A stretch of DNA of 47,876 nt, from positions 1 through 47,876 of the forward strand of contig JAFRLF010000086.1 in the NCBI GenBank assembly GCA_017431365.1, given 5' to 3'. The position numbers and the translations under genes were made by a program. Shown one piece after another: positions 41,858 to 47,876 of this stretch. This stretch comes from Clostridia bacterium (GTDB lineage: Bacteria; Bacillota; Clostridia; Christensenellales; Aristaeellaceae). A model generated the notes under the pieces. That model was not told the origin of the DNA, made no database searches, and saw only the letters and a list, made by a program, of their open reading frames with translations. How positions within the stretch are numbered: position 1 is the stretch's first letter; the number at the start of each line of letters is the position of its first letter.

Positions 41858-42754
41858 TTACTTTGCCGTCGCGCGCTCCAAAAGCGTCCTGAGCTGAATC
41901 TCCGTAAAGCGGTATCTTTTGTTGCAGAACTGGCAGTTGACCTCGGCGCCGTGATCCTCGTGGATCATGTCGTCGAGCTCCTGGCGGCCCAGGGATATCA
42001 GGCCGCGCTCGAAGCGCTCTCGGCTGCAGTCGCAGACGTAAGCGGGCATTCCACGGCCAAGGATTTCCGGCTCAAGATGACCGAGCAACTGTGAAAGCGT
42101 CCCCATGAGCCCGTATTCCAGGAAGGTATGGCTGATGTTTAAAAACATCGGCGCGCTCTGTTCTATCGAATGCAGGGCGACGTCTGAGCAGCCGGGCATG
42201 ATCTGAATGATGAGTCCGCCTGCGGACAGCACCTTTTCGCCCACCAGCACGCCCAGCGAGACCAGCGACGGTGTCTGTTCTGAAGCCGTGAAGTACATGG
42301 CCAGATCCTCGCCGATTTCACCCGACACCAGATTGCTGATCCCGACGTATGGCTCTTTGAGCCCCAGATCCTTGATGACGGTCAGCTGTCCGTCCCGGCC
42401 GACGGCCCGGCCCACGTCAAGCTTGCCGTCAGCGCGCAGGCTGAGCTCGACGTCAGGGCACTGGACATAGCCCTTTACGGTGCCGTCGGCGTGCGCCACG
42501 GCCAGCACGGTTCCGAGAGGCCCTCCGCCCTTGAGATAGGCCGTCAGGCTGTCACGCTCGTCCTTGAGCATGTTGCCCATCATCGAAGCGCCGGTCAGCA
42601 GCCGCCCGAGGGCAGCCGTCGCCACGTTTGACAGATTGTGTATGTCCCGCGCTTCCTGAACCAGGCGGGTCGACTGACAGAGAAACGCCCTGGCCTGTCC
42701 GCCCATCAGGGAGAGGCGGAGCGTGCCGTCCGTTTGGAACTGAGAAGGTTGCAT
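41858..42754 (-). CDS. hslO: Hsp33 family redox-regulated chaperone
   Basis: A 298-residue holdase. The N-terminal domain is the substrate-binding part and the C-terminal redox switch keeps both cysteine pairs, CDC (VCDCSRERF) and CQFC (NCQFCNKRYRF), which bind zinc when reduced and disulfide-link when oxidised to activate the chaperone. The ATG follows the stop of the methyltransferase gene directly, so the two are coupled. It sits among stress-type genes. Confidence 0.93.
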   Translation of the reverse strand: MQPSQFQTDGTLRLSLMGGQARAFLCQSTRLVQEARDIHNLSNVATAALGRLLTGASMMGNMLKDERDSLTAYLKGGGPLGTVLAVAHADGTVKGYVQCPDVELSLRADGKLDVGRAVGRDGQLTVIKDLGLKEPYVGISNLVSGEIGEDLAMYFTASEQTPSLVSLGVLVGEKVLSAGGLIIQIMPGCSDVALHSIEQSAPMFLNISHTFLEYGLMGTLSQLLGHLEPEILGRGMPAYVCDCSRERFERGLISLGRQELDDMIHEDHGAEVNCQFCNKRYRFTEIQLRTLLERATAK

Positions 42755-43501
42755 TCAGTTTGTGCCTCGCTTTGCGGTAAAGTGTATGCGAAGATCCGTT
42801 TCCGCGGGAGGGGTTGCCGTCCGGTCGCCATAGGAGCGGATGTCCAGGAAACCGCACTCGCCCAGCCAGCGGGCGATTTCCTCGCTCGTATGGACGCGCT
42901 GGCGATGCAGCTCGTCAAACCTGCGGTACAGGCCGTCTTCGCGGCGGGCGAAGAAGGTCAGATCCATGCTGAGGACGCGGGATCGTTCGTCGTATGTGTT
43001 CTTCCAGAGATAGGCCACGTCGCCGCGGTCCTCGCCGTAGAATCCGTCCGCCATGGGGAGGAGCTTGGCCGGGCTCGACATGTCAAAGGCGATGACGCCG
43101 CCGGGCCTGAGACTTGACCACACCCGCCGGAGAAAGGCCTTTACATCGGCCTCCGACGTCAGGTAGTTGACCGCGTCGCAGCAGGCGAGCACGGCGTCCA
43201 CGGGTCTGTGCAGGGCAAGCCGGCGCATGTCCTGCTGGATGAAGGGGATCCTGAGCCCCGATTTACGGGCCTTGGCCTGGGCGATCATCAGCATGTCGGG
43301 CGAGAGGTCGCACGCCGTGACGCGCAGCCCCGCGCGGGCGAGGCGAAGGGTCATGTTTCCCGTTCCGCAGCCGCATTCGCAGACGTCGCCGCCCGCGTAA
43401 CCCGCGTCCTCAAGGATGCGCAGGTAATACCGGCTCCAGGCGTCGTAATCGAAGTCGTCCATGAGCCGGTCGTAGATCGAGGCGAAGCTTTCGTACATCA
43501 T
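42755..43501 (-). CDS. Class I SAM-dependent methyltransferase
   Basis: A 248-residue methyltransferase. SAM-binding motif I is VCECGCGTGNMTLRLA (about 38-53), followed by the acidic end of strand 2 in VTACDLSPDML and the motif III-like VDAVLACCDAVNYL. The substrate is unknown. It begins 26 bp after the YesL gene and is coupled to Hsp33 by its stop codon. Confidence 0.85.
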   Translation of the reverse strand: MMYESFASIYDRLMDDFDYDAWSRYYLRILEDAGYAGGDVCECGCGTGNMTLRLARAGLRVTACDLSPDMLMIAQAKARKSGLRIPFIQQDMRRLALHRPVDAVLACCDAVNYLTSEADVKAFLRRVWSSLRPGGVIAFDMSSPAKLLPMADGFYGEDRGDVAYLWKNTYDERSRVLSMDLTFFARREDGLYRRFDELHRQRVHTSEEIARWLGECGFLDIRSYGDRTATPPAETDLRIHFTAKRGTN

Positions 43502-43527
43502 CGTGTGTCCGCGCCTTTTTCCCGGTC

Positions 43528-44466
43528 TTACAGGTTCTTGATGTCCTCGTCCGTGACCTGATCGTCTTCCTCGTCGTAGGCGGGATCGCGCAGGCCCTTG
43601 TTGACGCCGGCGCCCTCGATCCTCGGGTTGAGGAAGCGGTCAAAGCAGGCGTTGGCGTAGGAGATGGTCATGAACTGATAGAGCGCATACCCGATCAGCA
43701 GATAGTAGAGCATGAACACGAGCGAGACCCACTGCATGCCGATCGTAAAGATCAGCACCAGCGGGATGAACGTGGGCAGCGCCCAGAACAGTATGGAAAA
43801 CGGGAGCCTCGCAATGGCCATGATGACGCCGTTCTGGATGAGGGTGCGGATGTTCATGTCGTAGGTGACGGCCATGGGGTAGATGAGCATGGTGGACATC
43901 CACCACAGCGCGCAGAAGATGATGACCAGCGCCTGCGGGATCATCCACAGGACAGATCCCACAGCGGCCATGGAGCTGTAATACGAGTAGCAGAAGTACA
44001 GAACCAGCAGAGAAAACCCGGATATAAATCCGAACGCGAGAGCGGTTTTCCAGTTGCCTTTGATGGTATCCTTGATATCGCTCATCATGAAGGAGTGCTC
44101 GTCACGCGCCCAGTTGCGCAGGGTCAGCGAGACGCCCATGCGCCCGATGGACGAGATCATCATGCAGGGTATGAGCCCGACGAGATAGATGAGCAGGTAA
44201 CCGCGGATATCGCTGCTGGCCACGGCCTGCGCGGCGCCTTCCTCGCCAAGACCGAGACTGTTGGTGATGACCATGTAGTGTATCACAGACCAGATGATCG
44301 TCGGCAGGGAGAATACGACGTATATGAGGTTAATGCCGATCAGGCTGCTGAAGCGCACTCTGAGCATGGAGAAGAACAGTTCCACGCGGTTCTTGGGCAG
44401 CTGATCCGGCGTGAAATCGGCCTTGCCGGCCTTTCCGTAGTAAAAGCTGTTGAACAATCCTGCCAT
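43528..44466 (-). CDS. YesL family (DUF624) membrane protein
   Basis: A 312-residue membrane protein with about five or six helices. It begins with the family pattern LFNSFYYGKAGKADFTPDQLPKNR and LIGINLIYVVFSLP. YesL proteins often accompany sugar ABC transporters in Firmicutes; function is unknown. The promoter lies at 44513-44541 and the gene is first in a minus-strand run. Confidence 0.8.
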   Translation of the reverse strand: MAGLFNSFYYGKAGKADFTPDQLPKNRVELFFSMLRVRFSSLIGINLIYVVFSLPTIIWSVIHYMVITNSLGLGEEGAAQAVASSDIRGYLLIYLVGLIPCMMISSIGRMGVSLTLRNWARDEHSFMMSDIKDTIKGNWKTALAFGFISGFSLLVLYFCYSYYSSMAAVGSVLWMIPQALVIIFCALWWMSTMLIYPMAVTYDMNIRTLIQNGVIMAIARLPFSILFWALPTFIPLVLIFTIGMQWVSLVFMLYYLLIGYALYQFMTISYANACFDRFLNPRIEGAGVNKGLRDPAYDEEDDQVTDEDIKNL

Positions 44467-44512
44467 TTGGTTTTCCTTCTTTCATAAGCAAGCGTTATGA
44501 TTTCTCATTTAA

Positions 44513-44541
44513 ATGATACCACAAATGCGAGGATTTGCCAA
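44513..44541 (-). promoter_or_regulatory. Promoter of the YesL gene
   Basis: On the minus strand TTGGCA (44541-44536) and TATCAT (44518-44513) are 17 bp apart, with TGTGG directly before the -10 box. Confidence 0.55.
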
Positions 44542-44717
44542 CAGTAAATTGACGGCGCGGCCGCGCAGGCCAGGCCGCGGAGGATGACTCGGAGGATGAC
44601 GTCGAGCAAAAGATCAATTGCGGGCTGGAAATCCGGGCTAAGGTGTGGTATCATCATAACGGTTATACAAAAAGCGCTGTACACCGGCGCGAATCAGGTG
44701 AAGGAGGGCTATACCCT

Positions 44718-47700
44718 ATGGATCATATCTGGGAAAACCCGGCGATCCAGCACGAAAACCGGCTGGCGCCCCGCGCGGCGTTCACGTACTACGACACCGA
44801 GGCCAAGGCGCTGGCCCGCAACGAGGATGAATCCGCGTGCCGTCTGCTGTTGAACGGGGAGTGGCTTTTCAAACTCGTGGATTCGCCGCTCAAAGTCGAT
44901 CCGGCGTGCTTCGGCGAGGATTGCGTGCCTGACAGCGCCTGGGGGACGATCAGCGTGCCCGGCTGCTGGCAGATGCAGGGCTACGGCGGCAAGCCCGTCT
45001 ACAGCGGCGCGCCGTACCTGTTCCCGGTCGAGCCGCCGTACGTGGCGACGGACAACGACACCGGCCTTTACAGGCGCGAGTTCACCCTGCCCAAGGCCAT
45101 GGAGGGCAGGCGCGTGGTGATTCGCTTCGAGGGCGTGGGGTGCATGTTCTTCGTGTACGTCAACGGACAGAAGATCGGCATGTCCAAGGGCTCGCACATG
45201 ACGGCGGAGTTCGACATCACCGACGCCGTCCGTCCGGGACGAAACCTGCTCGGCGTGGAGGTGCTCCGCTTCTGCGACGGCAGCTATCTGGAGATACAGG
45301 ACATGTATCACATGTCCGGTATTTTCCGCAGCGTGAGCCTTCTGGCGACGCCCAAGACCGACTACATCGAGGATATATACCTCAGAGCCGACAGCACCGG
45401 CTGCCTGAAAGCCGAGGTCTCGGGAACCAGCGTGCACGCCCGCCTGTACGACGGCGACACGGTCGTCGCGGCGGCGTCGGGAACGAGTTTTGAAATGCGA
45501 GTCGAAAACGCGCGCCTGTGGAGCGCGGAGGACCCGTATCTGTATACGCTGATCGTCGAGGCGAACGGCGTGTTCGTCCCCGTGCGCGTGGGCTTCCGTA
45601 CGGTGGAGAGAAGGGGCCCGGAGCTCCTGGTGAACGGCCGTCCCATCAAGGCGAAGGGCGTCAACCACCACGACACCAATACCGACACCGGCTGGGCCGT
45701 GGGGCGGGAAGCGCTGCTTCAGGACGTTCTCCTGATGAAGAGGCACAACGTCAACTTCATCCGCACGAGCCATTATCCCAGCGACAGCTATCTGTACGAC
45801 CTGGCCGACGAATACGGCCTGTACGTCCTGGACGAGGCGGACATCGAATGCCACGGCATGACGGCGGTCAGCTGGAGCATGCTGTCGAAGAGCCCGGAAT
45901 GGACGCGCGCCTACGTCGACCGGACGGAGCGCATGATCTATCGCGACCGCAACCACCCCTGCGTCGTGGCCTGGTCTCTGGGCAACGAGAGCGGCTTTGG
46001 CGACAATCACAGGGCCGCCGCGAAGGCCGCCAGGGCCATCGACAACCGGCTGATCCACTATGAAGCCGCGCGCGAGATGCCCGACTTCAACATGGAAGAG
46101 GTCATGAAGGATCCGACGAAGATGTACGCGATGCGCGAGGCGCGGGAAAAGACGCCCTGGGATCCGTGCGTGGATTTTGAGTCGGTGATGTACCCGCCGC
46201 TGGACCTTCTGGAGAGACACGCCCGGCGCGAGGACGACAGGCCGTTTTTCGTGTGCGAGTACGCGCACAGCATGGGCAACAGCCCGGGGACTCTGAAGGA
46301 GTATTGGGAGCTGATCTACCGCTATCCCAAGCTCCTGGGCGGCTGTATATGGGAATGGCAGGATCACGGCCTGCGCGCCTATACCGACAAGGGCGAGATG
46401 TACTGGGCGGGCGGCTGCGATTACGGCATGCCGTTTGAACTGCGCGGCGCGAACGGCAACTTCTGCAACGACGGCCTGATCGCTTCCGACAAGACGCCGC
46501 ACCCCGCGATGACAGAGCTCAAAAAGGCCTATCAGCCGCTGTATTTTGAATTGGTCTCGCAGGATCCCGTGACCGTGAAGGTCATCAGCCATTATCAGTT
46601 CCTCTCCGACGAGTGCGCCGGAAAGTGGCGGCTCGTAAAAGACGGGATGACGCTTTCCGAAGGCGCGATCTGCATCGACGATCAGGCGCCCGGCACGGAA
46701 AGGGACTACGTCCTGCCCGTCGAGGTCCCGGCGGGGGAGTGCTTCCTGAACATCTCCTTCACGCTGAAGCGCGCCGCGAAGTGGGCGGAGGCCGGCTTCG
46801 AGGTTGCGTCCGAACAGTTTGTGCTCAACGAGGGACTCAGCGCCGCGCCCGCCTGCGCCTGCGCGCCCCTGAAGGGCTGCGCGGCGGCTTGCGAATACAC
46901 GGTCGTCGGCGAGGACTTCAGCCTGAAGTTTGACCTGCTGCACGACGAGCTGACGCAGTGGATTCAGGGCGGCCGCAGCTGCCTGACGACGCCCGTCCGG
47001 CAAAACTTCTGGCATGCGCCCACCGACAATGACACGGGATTTGGTAACGGGGCGACGTCCAAGTGGCTGGGGCGCGGGATCGACCGACTCGTACCGCGAA
47101 ACACCGCCGAGCCCGAGATCGTGGAGGAGCCCGGCAGGATCTCCCTCACGTTCAGGCAGCGCTGGGGCGCGAATCCCAACGCCGTGTGCCTTGATACCGT
47201 GCAGACGTATACGGTCTTCGGCGACGGAAAAATCGACGTGAAGGTTTCCTACAGAGAGCTCCCCGATCCCAAGACGAGCGCGCCGTTCTGGTGGCCGCGC
47301 CTGGGCGTGACGATGGGCTTGGCCAAAGAGATGAAGCGGATCAGCTGGCACGGGCGCGGCCCGGGCGAAAACTACGTCGACCGCTGCTGGGCCTCCGACA
47401 TAGGATGGTACAGCGCCGACGTCGGGGACATGCATACCAGCTACGCCCGCATGCAGGAGAACGGCGCGCGCACCGACGTCAGGTACATGGCCGCGGCGGA
47501 CCTGCGCGGCGCGGGCGTGAAGTTCACGGCCCTCTCGGCGCCGTTTACGTTCACGGCGCACGATTATACGGACGCCGCCCTCACGAAGGCGTGGCACGAG
47601 TACCAGCTCGAGCGCGCCGGATGCACCGTCATCGACATAGACCTCGCGCAGACCGGGCTCGGCTCGTCCAGCTGCGGCCCCGAGGCGCTTGACAAGTACA

Positions 47701-47762
47701 AGCTGTTCCTCAAGGACAGGGAACTGAGCTACAGTTTCCGCATGGAATATATAAACCGCTAA
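44718..47762 (+). CDS. lacZ: Beta-galactosidase, glycoside hydrolase family 2
   Basis: A 1014-residue LacZ-type enzyme that should split beta-galactosides such as lactose. Domains in order: a sugar-binding jelly roll, two immunoglobulin-like domains around a TIM barrel with the acid/base Glu in WSLGNESG and the nucleophile in FFVCEYAHSMGN, then a C-terminal Bgal small-chain domain (from about 745). The metal/substrate block DEADIECHGM is also present. There is no signal peptide. The ATG at 44718 has AAGGAGGG upstream; the longer frame from 44643 is rejected because that region holds the likely promoter, TGGTATCAT at 44646-44654. It is monocistronic. Confidence 0.95.
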   Translation: MDHIWENPAIQHENRLAPRAAFTYYDTEAKALARNEDESACRLLLNGEWLFKLVDSPLKVDPACFGEDCVPDSAWGTISVPGCWQMQGYGGKPVYSGAPYLFPVEPPYVATDNDTGLYRREFTLPKAMEGRRVVIRFEGVGCMFFVYVNGQKIGMSKGSHMTAEFDITDAVRPGRNLLGVEVLRFCDGSYLEIQDMYHMSGIFRSVSLLATPKTDYIEDIYLRADSTGCLKAEVSGTSVHARLYDGDTVVAAASGTSFEMRVENARLWSAEDPYLYTLIVEANGVFVPVRVGFRTVERRGPELLVNGRPIKAKGVNHHDTNTDTGWAVGREALLQDVLLMKRHNVNFIRTSHYPSDSYLYDLADEYGLYVLDEADIECHGMTAVSWSMLSKSPEWTRAYVDRTERMIYRDRNHPCVVAWSLGNESGFGDNHRAAAKAARAIDNRLIHYEAAREMPDFNMEEVMKDPTKMYAMREAREKTPWDPCVDFESVMYPPLDLLERHARREDDRPFFVCEYAHSMGNSPGTLKEYWELIYRYPKLLGGCIWEWQDHGLRAYTDKGEMYWAGGCDYGMPFELRGANGNFCNDGLIASDKTPHPAMTELKKAYQPLYFELVSQDPVTVKVISHYQFLSDECAGKWRLVKDGMTLSEGAICIDDQAPGTERDYVLPVEVPAGECFLNISFTLKRAAKWAEAGFEVASEQFVLNEGLSAAPACACAPLKGCAAACEYTVVGEDFSLKFDLLHDELTQWIQGGRSCLTTPVRQNFWHAPTDNDTGFGNGATSKWLGRGIDRLVPRNTAEPEIVEEPGRISLTFRQRWGANPNAVCLDTVQTYTVFGDGKIDVKVSYRELPDPKTSAPFWWPRLGVTMGLAKEMKRISWHGRGPGENYVDRCWASDIGWYSADVGDMHTSYARMQENGARTDVRYMAAADLRGAGVKFTALSAPFTFTAHDYTDAALTKAWHEYQLERAGCTVIDIDLAQTGLGSSSCGPEALDKYKLFLKDRELSYSFRMEYINR

Positions 47763-47779
47763 AGCTGAACAAATATGAG

Positions 47780-47824
47780 CGCTTCATGTCCGGCCGATTG
47801 CCCGGCCGGACATGAAGCGTTTTT
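47780..47824 (+). terminator. Rho-independent terminator after lacZ
   Basis: A perfect 17-bp stem (47780-47796 with 47803-47819) with a 6-nt loop is followed by TTTTT. It is the strongest terminator in the window and closes the lacZ transcript. Confidence 0.92.
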
Positions 47825-47876
47825 GAGAAGAGATAGGCGATATGCGGTTGCCTGATGCGCGATCATCCGACCGCGC

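Noticed and set aside
44709-47597. 962-codon open frame on the minus strand inside lacZ; similar long frames at 18391-20886, 15626-17617, 28440-30257 and 4050-5747
   Set aside because: They lie opposite clearly recognisable genes. The encoded proteins are dominated by Arg, Ala, His and Gly, have no family motifs, and are expected by chance in GC-rich DNA.
1-47876. tRNA or rRNA genes
   Set aside because: No cloverleaf with a CCA-type end and no rRNA-like conserved stretches were seen in the gaps read on both strands. A tRNAscan search would settle it.

Overview
The window reads as about 48 kb of chromosome from a GC-rich, anaerobic, Gram-positive Clostridia-type bacterium, probably a gut or rumen commensal. 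The evidence is AGGAGG-type ribosome sites, strong TTGACA/TATAAT promoters, YitT and YesL family membrane proteins, a PyrK/PyrD type 1B dihydroorotate dehydrogenase, a PyrR-type leader, and a (Re)-citrate synthase-aconitase-isocitrate dehydrogenase cluster like those of anaerobic clostridia. The species cannot be fixed from this sequence. No rRNA, tRNA or CRISPR array was seen.

Left part (1-13.8 kb): a scrap of an IS5-type transposase and a secreted leucine-rich-repeat protein are followed by an operon for the oxidative half-TCA branch ((Re)-citrate synthase, GntR regulator, aconitase, isocitrate dehydrogenase), which should supply 2-oxoglutarate for glutamate. Next come an AbrB/RelE toxin-antitoxin pair, a DUF1858 protein, an alpha/beta hydrolase, a small heat-shock protein and a GH29 alpha-fucosidase. 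A second putative toxin-antitoxin pair sits immediately after the fucosidase and is followed by a 77-bp second copy of the fucosidase 3' end. A MATE exporter comes next.

Middle (13.8-30.3 kb): a mosaic of palindromic intergenic repeats, then a GH2 glycosidase-rhamnose isomerase operon divergent from a YitT protein, a Gfo/Idh/MocA dehydrogenase, and an M18 aminopeptidase broken by an in-frame TAG. A Nudix hydrolase precedes an AT-richer accessory block: an ABC-type AAA ATPase overlapping a TOPRIM-like protein (likely a RloAB/PARIS-like defence pair), then a beta-propeller-like protein. LMW phosphatase, dUTPase, RidA, a three-gene ABC-2 exporter and a eukaryote-type glycogen branching enzyme follow.

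Right part (30.5-47.8 kb): a complete-looking pyrimidine operon pyrC-K-D-F-E-B-I on the minus strand has a promoter, a PyrR-binding hairpin, a competing antiterminator and an attenuator in its leader. Beyond it lie a PlsY-like acyltransferase with a diacylglycerol glucosyltransferase (membrane lipids), an Rpn-family nuclease with a (GRAE)n repeat, a nucleotidyltransferase, a run of stress/housekeeping genes (zinc-ribbon membrane protein, HEAT protein, Hsp33, methyltransferase, YesL) and a full-length GH2 beta-galactosidase with a strong terminator. With fucosidase, rhamnose isomerase, two GH2 enzymes and an esterase-like hydrolase, the lifestyle suggested is use of host or plant glycans.
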